NCBI GenBank assembly: GCA_964590945.1
Contig: CAZPXF010000099.1
Location: 1 to 6,623 of the forward strand
Source: CAZPXF01 sp964590945
GTDB taxonomy: Bacteria > Bacillota > Clostridia > Lachnospirales > Lachnospiraceae
Direction: 5' to 3'
Length of the DNA: 6,623 nucleotides
A model generated the notes under the pieces. The model was not told the DNA's origin and made no database searches. It saw only the letters and a program-made list of their open reading frames with translations. The translations under genes and the position numbers were made by a program. Below, in pieces: positions 1 through 5,566 of the stretch. Numbering within the stretch: the first letter of the stretch is position 1; every line of letters starts with the position of its first letter.

Positions 1-55
1 TGCGGAACTTGGAAATGATGCGGGAATTTACGGAGGGGTTGGACTTCTTCTGTAG
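1..55 (+). CDS. C-terminal end of a ROK-family sugar kinase or regulator (partial)
   Basis: Only the last 17 codons are in the window (frame starting at base 2, TAG stop at 53-55). They read AELGNDAGIYGGVGLLL. The LGNDAGI-x-G-(A/G)-x-x-L pattern is the usual C-terminal tail of ROK proteins (glucokinase, N-acetylmannosamine kinase, fructokinase, XylR/NagC-type repressors), where it forms part of the nucleotide-binding lobe. Kinase and repressor cannot be told apart from this tail, because the DNA-binding or catalytic parts lie upstream of the window. Two terminator-like hairpins directly follow, so this gene is probably not co-transcribed with the operon beginning at 344. Confidence 0.6.
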   Translation, partial: AELGNDAGIYGGVGLLL

Positions 56-78
56 CTAAGAAAACGGATAATGATACG

Positions 79-98
79 ATATCCTCACGGGTATTTTT
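79..98 (+). terminator. Weak first terminator hairpin after the ROK gene
   Basis: ATATCC (79-84) pairs with GGGTAT (89-94), including one T-G wobble, around a TCAC loop. It runs directly into a T-run (94-98). The stem is only six pairs, so alone it would be a weak intrinsic terminator. It lies 24 bases after the ROK stop and just before a stronger hairpin. Confidence 0.35.
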
Positions 99-103
99 AC
101 ATG

Positions 104-136
104 AAAGAGCAGGCTGGAAAAGCGATGCTCTTTTTT
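104..136 (+). terminator. Rho-independent terminator of the ROK gene
   Basis: AAAGAGCA (104-111) pairs with TGCTCTTT (126-133). An inner GCT/AGC stem (113-115 with 121-123) shortens the loop, and the right arm runs into six T residues (131-136). This is a good intrinsic terminator on the + strand, separating the ROK gene from the operon that starts at 344. Confidence 0.7.
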
Positions 137-188
137 GTTGCCATATCGCGGGGGCGGACTGGCGACATATTTGTTTTGAATAAATACA

Positions 189-212
189 TATAGGTGATAT
201 CTATAGGGATAT
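189..212 (+). promoter_or_regulatory. Two imperfect tandem direct repeats upstream of the operon
   Basis: TATAGGTGATAT (189-200) is followed, after one base, by TATAGGGATAT (202-212), which is the same sequence less one T. The start-to-start period is 13 bases. An outer ACATAT (186-191) / ATATGT (209-214) pair adds some dyad character. Tandem repeats of this size ahead of a promoter with no clear -35 box fit an activator site, but no family can be named. The low sequence complexity means chance is possible. Confidence 0.35.
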
Positions 213-238
213 GTGAAAAATCAATTTGCCGGAAGAAG

Positions 239-250
239 GATAATTATGAT
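239..250 (+). promoter_or_regulatory. Possible -10 region of the operon promoter
   Basis: GATAAT (239-244) and TATGAT (245-250) each match the TATAAT consensus at five of six positions. No TTGACA-like box lies 16-18 bases upstream of either; the nearest, TTGCCG at 226-231, is too close. A promoter here would probably need an activator, which fits the direct repeats at 189-212. The assignment is tentative. Confidence 0.25.
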
Positions 251-268
251 AACATTTGCATGGTGATT

Positions 269-284
269 GTAGACCATAGTCTAC
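269..284. promoter_or_regulatory. Perfect inverted repeat, candidate operator
   Basis: GTAGAC (269-274) and GTCTAC (279-284) are exact inverted copies with a CATA spacer, giving GTAGACCATAGTCTAC. There is no following T-run, so it is not a terminator. If transcription starts from the -10-like boxes at 239-250, this dyad lies just downstream of the start point, a common place for a repressor to bind. GntR-type dimers bind sites of this size, but no regulator gene is in the window, so the partner is unknown. Confidence 0.4.
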
Positions 285-330
285 TAAGGCGCGGATTATG
301 CAGGAATCAGGAAGCATATGATCTGTAACA

Positions 331-336
331 GAGGAG
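331..336 (+). promoter_or_regulatory. Ribosome binding site that sets the dehydrogenase start
   Basis: GAGGAG lies 7 bases before ATG 344 and 10 before ATG 347. The in-frame TTG at 338 is only one base from the site and cannot be the start. ATG 344 has the best spacing. Confidence 0.7.
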
Positions 337-343
337 ATTGCAA

Positions 344-1426
344 ATGATGAGGGAATATACCAGCTACCGCTTTGGGGCAGGAAGATATATTCAGGAGACA
401 GATATTCTGGATCATAGCGGCGGCGAGATTCTCAGATTTGGGAAAAAGGCGTATGTGATCGGCGGAAAACATGCGCTTTTAGCAGCCGGAGAACGAATGA
501 AGAAAAGCTTTGCGGAATCCGGACTTGCAAGTGTGTGGGAAGAATACTGCGGATTTCCCAGCTATAACAAGATGGATGCGCTCAAAGCAGCGATACAGGG
601 AAATGAGTGCGATGTTCTTGTAGGCGTTGGCGGAGGAAAGATCATGGATCTATCGAAAGCCGCAGCCGCAAAACTCGGATGTCCGGTTGTTCTCGTTCCA
701 ACTTCAGCAGCGACTTGCGCTTCCTACAGTCCTCTGAGCGTTGTATATTCCGACGAGGGCGAATGCGTGGGATATCTTCGTTTCGATTATGAAGTCAACG
801 CAGTGCTTGTGGATGAACAGGTCATGGCATGTCAGCCCCCAAGGCTTCTGGCGGCGGGAATTATGGATGCGATGGCGAAATGTATTGAGATTGCGAATGG
901 AAGACCGGAAATAACGCTGGAAACAGACACGATAGAGAAATACAGTGCGTACCGGATGGCAGAGGAAGTTTACAATATTTTGGAAAAATACGGGGAACCG
1001 GCTTATCAGGATGTGCAGGATAAGAAGCTGACAGAGACGGTTCACAATGTTGTGTTTTGTACGATCGCGCTGACGGGGATTGTGAGCGCGCTTATGAGAG
1101 GAAGAAACCAGACCGCGCTGGCACATCGTATGTATGAAAGTATGCGTACATATTATTTTCGTGAAAGTATGGATTATTTACATGGAGAGATCGTTGCCAC
1201 GGGACTGATCGCACAGTTGAAATATAATGATAATGAGAAAGCGATCGCAAAGCTGGAAGATTATATGCACAAAATGAATATGCCGATGAATCTAAGAGAG
1301 ATCGGATTGAAGGATGTGCAGGAGCCAATGGAGAAGCTCCACCAGATCTTATGCGAGTCCAGATTTGTACCGGACGATGAAGCGAGCCGCAGGAAGGTTT
1401 GGGAAGCGCTTCAGGAAATCAGATAA
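344..1426 (+). CDS. Iron-containing alcohol dehydrogenase family protein, glycerol-dehydrogenase-like
   Basis: A 360-residue cytoplasmic NAD(P)-dependent oxidoreductase of the Fe-ADH/GldA superfamily, which interconverts an alcohol or hydroxy compound and its carbonyl form. Seen in the sequence: an N-terminal dinucleotide-binding half with GVGGGKIMD (94-102), the following VPTSAATCASYSPLSVVY segment (118-135) matching the GldA PT-x-A-S-T-D-A-P-C-S-A-L-S block, and the three expected metal ligands Asp175 (AGIMDAMAK), His261 (ALAHRM) and His280 (YLHGE). Length is normal for GldA (about 365). The odd feature is position 125: the Asp that contacts substrate in glycerol dehydrogenases is Cys, so glycerol is unlikely to be the natural substrate. 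The start is ATG 344 with GAGGAG upstream; it is the first gene of the operon, 11 bases before the aminotransferase. It resembles alcohol-type members more than dehydroquinate synthase. The family is well supported; the substrate is unknown. Confidence 0.88.
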   Translation: MMREYTSYRFGAGRYIQETDILDHSGGEILRFGKKAYVIGGKHALLAAGERMKKSFAESGLASVWEEYCGFPSYNKMDALKAAIQGNECDVLVGVGGGKIMDLSKAAAAKLGCPVVLVPTSAATCASYSPLSVVYSDEGECVGYLRFDYEVNAVLVDEQVMACQPPRLLAAGIMDAMAKCIEIANGRPEITLETDTIEKYSAYRMAEEVYNILEKYGEPAYQDVQDKKLTETVHNVVFCTIALTGIVSALMRGRNQTALAHRMYESMRTYYFRESMDYLHGEIVATGLIAQLKYNDNEKAIAKLEDYMHKMNMPMNLREIGLKDVQEPMEKLHQILCESRFVPDDEASRRKVWEALQEIR

Positions 1427-1437
1427 AGGGTGGTCGT

Positions 1438-2628
1438 ATGCTTTCAGAGAAAATGCAGCTTCAGCTGGAGAAGGGTTCTCCGATCCGGGAAGCATTTGAA
1501 GAAGGAAAAAGACTGGAAAAAATATATGGGTCAGAGAATGTTTTTGACTATAGTATTGGAAATCCGGAAATACCTGCCCCAAAATGCGTGCGGGAGGCGA
1601 TAGAATATCTTGCAAAGGAGGATCCATTATCTATTCATGGCTATATGCATAATGCAGGATATGAGGATGTAAGAAAAACGATAGCTGCTTCCCTTAACAG
1701 GCGTTTTCAGACCAGCTTTTGCGAAAAAAATATTGTAATGTCAAATGGGGCGGCGGGCGCGATGAATCTTCTGATGTGCGCCATTATGAATCCGGGCGAT
1801 GAAGTCATTGTGATGAAGCCGTATTATCCGGGATATAGCGGTTTTATCAAAAACTGGAATGGACGCATGGTCGCAGTGGAACCGGATCCTTTCAGCTTTC
1901 AGCCGGATCTTACGGATCTTGAGCACAAGATCACAGAGCGTACAAAGCTTGTGATCGTAAATTCGCCGAATAATCCTACAGGGGTAATTTATACAGAGGA
2001 AACCGTAAAAAGAATTGCCGAAATTCTGGAAAGAAAGCAGCAGGAATATGGGCATGGCATCTGTCTTCTGTCAGACGAGCCGTACCGGGAGCTGGTCTAT
2101 TCAGGCAATGAGGTCCCTTTTTGGACAAAATATTATGCAAATACGGCAGTTGCGTATTCTTTCAGTAAGACGCTTTCCATACCGGGAGAGAGGATTGGTT
2201 ATCTGGTGATCCCCGATGAGATGCAGGACAGTGAACAAGTGATCCGGGCAGTTCGGGCAGCGGCAGGAATTCTGGGATATGTCAATGCCCCGGCGATGTT
2301 TCAGAAGGTTGTCGGCATGTGCATTGACGAGACGGCGGATATTACCGCGTACAGAAAAAACAGGGATCTCTTATATGATTCGCTGGTAAATCTGGGATTT
2401 GACGCCGTATCACCGGAAGGTGCATTTTATATATTTGTGAAGGCTCCGGATGGAGACGAGTGCAGGCTTTTGGAAGCCGCACATGAATGTAATATTCTAC
2501 TGGTAGGAGGGAGCGCATTTGGATATTCCGGCTATGCCAGGATTTCATTTTGTGTCTCTTACGATAAAATCAAAAGATCTTTGCCGGCATTCGGCAAGCT
2601 GGCAGAGCTCATTCATTTGAGGAGGTAA
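1438..2628 (+). CDS. PLP-dependent class I/II aminotransferase
   Basis: A 396-residue fold-type I aminotransferase, which moves an amino group between an amino acid and a 2-oxo acid using pyridoxal phosphate. Residues seen: a SNGAAGAMN phosphate-cup segment (102-110), NSPNNPTG (175-182) with the cofactor-contacting Asn179, SDEPY (212-216) with Asp213 for the pyridine nitrogen and Tyr216, SFSK (241-244) with the Schiff-base Lys244, GERIGY (250-255) with phosphate-binding Arg252, and YARISF (366-371) with Arg368, the usual substrate-carboxylate clamp. All core residues are present, so it should be active. The start is ATG 1438 after an AAGGGTGG site; an in-frame TTG at 1399 would overlap the previous gene and has no ribosome site. 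It lies between a dehydrogenase and a gamma-lyase, so it probably makes or consumes the amino acid handled by the lyase. The AspB-like group is broad, and the amino donor and acceptor cannot be predicted. Confidence 0.92.
   Translation: MLSEKMQLQLEKGSPIREAFEEGKRLEKIYGSENVFDYSIGNPEIPAPKCVREAIEYLAKEDPLSIHGYMHNAGYEDVRKTIAASLNRRFQTSFCEKNIVMSNGAAGAMNLLMCAIMNPGDEVIVMKPYYPGYSGFIKNWNGRMVAVEPDPFSFQPDLTDLEHKITERTKLVIVNSPNNPTGVIYTEETVKRIAEILERKQQEYGHGICLLSDEPYRELVYSGNEVPFWTKYYANTAVAYSFSKTLSIPGERIGYLVIPDEMQDSEQVIRAVRAAAGILGYVNAPAMFQKVVGMCIDETADITAYRKNRDLLYDSLVNLGFDAVSPEGAFYIFVKAPDGDECRLLEAAHECNILLVGGSAFGYSGYARISFCVSYDKIKRSLPAFGKLAELIHLRR
2620..2625 (+). promoter_or_regulatory. Ribosome binding site inside the last codons of the aminotransferase
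   Basis: A perfect AGGAGG forms the final two Arg codons (AGG AGG) of the aminotransferase just before its TAA. It sits 5 bases before ATG 2631. Only two bases separate the genes, which indicates translational coupling of aminotransferase and lyase. Confidence 0.85.
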
Positions 2629-2630
2629 CA

Positions 2631-3848
2631 ATGGACAAGATTAATTTTGATGAAGTCGGTTTTGGAACTTTATCGATTCATGCCGGGCAGGAACCGGATG
2701 CATTGTACGGAGCGCTTGCGACTCCGATCTATCAGACATCTACGTTCTGCTTTGAGAGCGTTGAGGATGGAAGTGCAAGATTCTGTGGTGAAAAGCCGGG
2801 ATTCTGCTACTCCAGAGGTGGAAATCCAACGGTAGCCGCGCTTGAGAGGAAGATTGCGGCGCTGGAGGGCGGAGAGGCCTGTGTGTGCACGGCATCCGGT
2901 ATGGGAGCCATCGGCGGCGTTTTGATGGGACTTCTTTCAGCGGGTGACCATGTGATCTGCGGGGCGTGCGTCTATGGATGTACGGATGTGGTCCTCAGGC
3001 AAAATCTTTCAAAATTTGGCGTTGAGATGGATTTTATCGATACAACAGATCCGGAAGCTGTTGAAAAAGCGATTAAGAAGAATACAAAGCTCATTTATTT
3101 TGAATCTGTCACAAATCCAACGATGCAGCTTACGGATATTGAAGCGATCTGCGCACTGGCTCATTCCAGAGGGATCAGGGTTGTGGTCGATAACACATTT
3201 GCGCCGCCGCCGGAATTGTTCCCGCTGAAAATGGGCGCAGACATTGTACTTCACAGCTGTACAAAATATATCAACGGACATGGCGACGTGATCGCCGGTG
3301 CGGTTGTCGGTTCCCTGGATGACATTACAAATATCCGCAGGAACGCGGTGACCAAGATCTGCGGGGCAACAATGAGTCCATTCAATGCGTTCCTTGTTCT
3401 GCGTGGAATTCAGACGATGGAGCTTCGTATGGAACGGCATTGCAAAAATGGTTTGGCTGTTGCGAAATATCTCGAGAGCGTTCCATATGTGAAAAAAGTA
3501 TATTATCCGGGACTTGAGAGCAATCCTCAGTATGAGCTTGCATGCAGAATGATGGGTGGAAATTTTGGAGGAATTCTTTCCTTCGAGCTGAAGGATGGTA
3601 TCAACGGCATGGACAGTTTTACCGCATGCAAAAAGGTTGTTAATCAGCTTAAGATTGCCTCCATCGCAGTAAGCCTTGGCGATCCGGGAACCCTGATCCA
3701 GCATCCGGCAAGCATGACCCATGCAAATGTTTCAAAGGAAGACCGCCTGAAAGCAGGCATTCAGGATGATCTTATCCGTCTTTCCGTTGGATTGGAAAAT
3801 GTTGAGGATCTTATCGCAGATTTCGAGCAGGCATTTGCTGTTTTATAA
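2631..3848 (+). CDS. Methionine gamma-lyase-like PLP enzyme (Cys/Met metabolism family)
   Basis: A 405-residue member of the trans-sulfuration (Cys_Met_Meta_PP) family. Its closest pattern is methionine gamma-lyase, which splits L-methionine into methanethiol, 2-oxobutyrate and ammonia. Seen: YSRGGNPT (60-67) with phosphate-binding Tyr60 and Arg62; SGMGAI (89-94); YGCT (115-118), whose Cys117 matches the Cys typical of methionine gamma-lyases; Asp187 (VVDNT); Schiff-base Lys212 (SCTKYINGHGD); SLGDPGTLIQHPASMTH (348-364); and carboxylate-binding Arg383 (LIRLSVGLE). Two departures stand out. The Lys240-Asp241 pair of the Pseudomonas enzyme aligns with Thr241-Lys242, and the usual TPYLQRP stretch reads PPPELFP (192-198). 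Length is close to the usual 398. It may act on methionine, a methionine analogue or another gamma-substituted amino acid; cystathionine gamma-lyase or an O-acetylhomoserine sulfhydrylase is less likely given Cys117. It is coupled to the aminotransferase upstream and lies 16 bases before the transporter ATPase. Confidence 0.85.
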   Translation: MDKINFDEVGFGTLSIHAGQEPDALYGALATPIYQTSTFCFESVEDGSARFCGEKPGFCYSRGGNPTVAALERKIAALEGGEACVCTASGMGAIGGVLMGLLSAGDHVICGACVYGCTDVVLRQNLSKFGVEMDFIDTTDPEAVEKAIKKNTKLIYFESVTNPTMQLTDIEAICALAHSRGIRVVVDNTFAPPPELFPLKMGADIVLHSCTKYINGHGDVIAGAVVGSLDDITNIRRNAVTKICGATMSPFNAFLVLRGIQTMELRMERHCKNGLAVAKYLESVPYVKKVYYPGLESNPQYELACRMMGGNFGGILSFELKDGINGMDSFTACKKVVNQLKIASIAVSLGDPGTLIQHPASMTHANVSKEDRLKAGIQDDLIRLSVGLENVEDLIADFEQAFAVL

Positions 3849-3864
3849 GAGACGAGGAAGGTTT

Positions 3865-4650
3865 ATGAAAGATACAAGGATTACAAATCTTTCTTTCGCA
3901 TATCCGGACGCACCGGACAAGCTGATTTTGAAAGATGTAGAAATTGAAGCGGACCAGGGGGAATTTATCTGTCTGTTGGGACAGTCCGGATGTGGGAAAA
4001 GTACATTTTTGCGGCTCCTTGCGGGATTGAACATGCCGACGACGGGGGAAGTGATCGTTCACGGCGAACAGGTAAAGGGCGCCAGTATGGATCGCAGCGT
4101 CGTTTTTCAGGATTATGGTTTATTTCCGTGGTTTACGGCAGGGGATAATATTCTTCTTGCATTGAAGCAGAAATATCCGAAAAGAAACAAGAAGGAACTG
4201 AAAAAAGTTGTTATGGACATGCTGAAAGAGGTAGGACTTGATGAGAGTGTCTATAAAAAGCTCCCGAAAGAGTTGTCGGGAGGCATGAAGCAGCGGTGTG
4301 CGATCGCAAGATCCCTGAGTATTGATGCGCCCGTGCTTTTGATGGACGAGCCTTTCGGCGCTCTGGATGCCGTAACGCGTGCAAAGCTTCAGGATCTTTT
4401 AAAGAGTCTGTGGGATAAAGAAGAAGATAAAAAAACCGTTTTCTTTGTAACGCATGATGTGGATGAAGCGATTCTTCTTGCGACAAGGGTCGTTGTGCTG
4501 GGACAGTCTCCAAGCAGCATTATCTATGATATGGAGGTTCCGCAGGATCAGAAGATCACAAGAGAGGCGATCTTTAATGATGTGAAGCTGCAAAGGCTGA
4601 GAAATGAACTGGTAAACCAGATCAACAAGGATGTATCGGAGCACATTTAA
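3865..4650 (+). CDS. ABC transporter ATP-binding protein, NitT/TauT (SsuB/TauB-like) family
   Basis: A 261-residue cytoplasmic ATPase that powers the importer encoded with the next two genes. All motifs are intact: Walker A GQSGCGKST (39-47), Q-loop Gln82 in VVFQDYGLFPWF, signature LSGGMKQR (137-144), Walker B VLLMDEP (157-163) with catalytic Glu162, D-loop GALD (165-168) and switch His197 (VTHDVDEA). The FQ-x-Y-x-LFPW-x-T context is typical of importers for nitrate, aliphatic sulfonates, taurine and the thiamine pyrimidine precursor. The start is ATG 3865 after GAGGAAG (3854-3860); an upstream in-frame start near 3766 would overlap the lyase by about 80 bases and is rejected. Being in the operon, it links uptake to the three enzymes upstream. 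It could serve any substrate of this transporter class. Confidence 0.93.
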   Translation: MKDTRITNLSFAYPDAPDKLILKDVEIEADQGEFICLLGQSGCGKSTFLRLLAGLNMPTTGEVIVHGEQVKGASMDRSVVFQDYGLFPWFTAGDNILLALKQKYPKRNKKELKKVVMDMLKEVGLDESVYKKLPKELSGGMKQRCAIARSLSIDAPVLLMDEPFGALDAVTRAKLQDLLKSLWDKEEDKKTVFFVTHDVDEAILLATRVVVLGQSPSSIIYDMEVPQDQKITREAIFNDVKLQRLRNELVNQINKDVSEHI

Positions 4651-4663
4651 GATATGTTTCCTG

Positions 4664-4693
4664 AAATGGGCAATGAGGGGTTTTATCCCATTT
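4664..4693 (+). promoter_or_regulatory. Intergenic hairpin between ATPase and substrate-binding protein genes
   Basis: AAATGGG (4664-4670) pairs with CCCATTT (4687-4693) around a 16-base loop. It lies in the longest gap within the operon (81 bases). There is no T-run after it, so full termination is unlikely. Such a hairpin ahead of a binding-protein gene could protect the downstream mRNA, so that the binding protein is made in excess of the ATPase. That role is inferred. Confidence 0.4.
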
Positions 4694-4731
4694 TGCATAG
4701 AAACTATTAATTATATTTACAGGAGGAAAAT

Positions 4732-5544
4732 ATGAAGAAAAGAATTTTAGCAGTCATGATGGCTGCGGCGATGACATTTGGTCTTGCAGCTTGCGGAAGC
4801 AGTGATTCGGGCAGCAGCACGGATGAGAGTACCGCATCAGAAGGATCGACAGCTTCTGAGGAGGCGGAGGTTCCTGAAACAGATACGATCACGTGGGCGC
4901 AGGGACTTTCCGGGAATATTCTGGTTACGATCGCTCAGCAGGAGGGCTATTTCGAGGAGGTTGGTCTTACAGTCAATGAGGTACCGCTTGATGACGGACA
5001 GCTTCAGGGCGTAGTGGACGGNNNNNNNNNNNNNNNNNNNNNNNNNNNNNNNNNNNNNNNNNNNNNNNNNNNNNNNNNNNNNNNNNNNNNNNNNNNNNNN
5101 NNNNNNNNNNNNNNNNNNNNNCCGGAGTATTCCTGCTGCCGTATGGTTGCACGTAAGTCATGGGTTGAAGAGAATCCTACAACTGTAAAACTTTTGGACG
5201 AGGCGCTTTTAAGAGCGCAGTGCTATTTTGAGGCAAACAGAGAGGACTGCATCCAGATCATGGCAGACCAGCTCGATACAGATTATGAGTATGTAGAGGC
5301 ATATATGGGCGAAGAAGAGCACTATGAGATCAATGTCGATACGGTAAAATCTGTAGTTCTTGATACCTGGAATTATCAGAAAGAGGTTGGCCTGATCGAA
5401 GATGACGTCGATGAGAGCGTGATCGAGGATGCTATCTATGAGAATCTTTATGAGGCTGCTCTGGATGCTTGTGTAGAAAAATATCATGACGACGATCCGG
5501 ATTTCTGGGATGCACAGGTTGAATTGTTTGAGAAGTACAAATAA
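4732..5544 (+). CDS. ABC transporter substrate-binding lipoprotein, NitT/TauT family (interrupted by assembly gap)
   Basis: The extracellular solute receptor of the importer. The start is ATG 4732, five bases after AGGAGG (4721-4726). Residues 1-20 are a lipoprotein signal peptide with a LAAC lipobox, so Cys21 would be lipid-anchored. Residues 22-52 are a Ser/Thr/Glu-rich linker. ITWAQGLSGNILVTIAQQEGYFEEVGL (53-79, shown as WAQGLSG...EGYF...GL in outline) begins the first lobe, in the SsuA/TauA/NMT1-like manner. Codon 97 is GGN (Gly), after which 100 N bases replace the sequence. Reading resumes in the same frame with PEYSCCRMVARKSWVEEN (131-148) and runs 140 residues to the stop, ending in DAQVELFEKYK. 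The total drawn length of 270 is short for this family (roughly 320-350), so the gap probably hides more than 100 bases. The acidic C-terminal lobe looks normal. The missing part includes much of the ligand-binding site, so the substrate cannot be guessed. Confidence 0.85.
   Translation: MKKRILAVMMAAAMTFGLAACGSSDSGSSTDESTASEGSTASEEAEVPETDTITWAQGLSGNILVTIAQQEGYFEEVGLTVNEVPLDDGQLQGVVDXXXXXXXXXXXXXXXXXXXXXXXXXXXXXXXXXXPEYSCCRMVARKSWVEENPTTVKLLDEALLRAQCYFEANREDCIQIMADQLDTDYEYVEAYMGEEEHYEINVDTVKSVVLDTWNYQKEVGLIEDDVDESVIEDAIYENLYEAALDACVEKYHDDDPDFWDAQVELFEKYK
5022..5121. other. Assembly gap of exactly 100 N
   Basis: One hundred consecutive N bases lie inside the substrate-binding protein gene. Exactly 100 is a common placeholder for a gap of unknown size. 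The reading frame matches on both sides, but since the true length is unknown this does not show that the gene is intact. Confidence 0.97.
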
Positions 5545-5566
5545 ACTGCTTTAGAGAGGAGCTTGT

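Noticed and set aside
338..343. TTG at 338 as start of the dehydrogenase
   Set aside because: It is one base from the GAGGAG site, too close to be used; ATG 344 has proper spacing.
137..343. SAM (S-box), T-box or TPP riboswitch ahead of a methionine-related operon
   Set aside because: I searched by eye for their conserved core sequences and found none. The region is AT-rich, with only short repeats and one dyad, and has no terminator before the first gene.
1399..1437. TTG at 1399 as start of the aminotransferase
   Set aside because: It would overlap the dehydrogenase end and adds 13 residues with no family similarity. ATG 1438 has a ribosome site.
3009..3722. A 237-codon open frame on the minus strand
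   Set aside because: It lies wholly inside the lyase gene, whose protein has a complete set of family motifs. The antisense translation shows no recognisable domain and is a shadow of codon bias.
3766..3864. Upstream start extending the ATPase by 33 residues
   Set aside because: It overlaps the lyase by about 80 bases and precedes the normal N-terminus of this ATPase family. ATG 3865 follows GAGGAAG.
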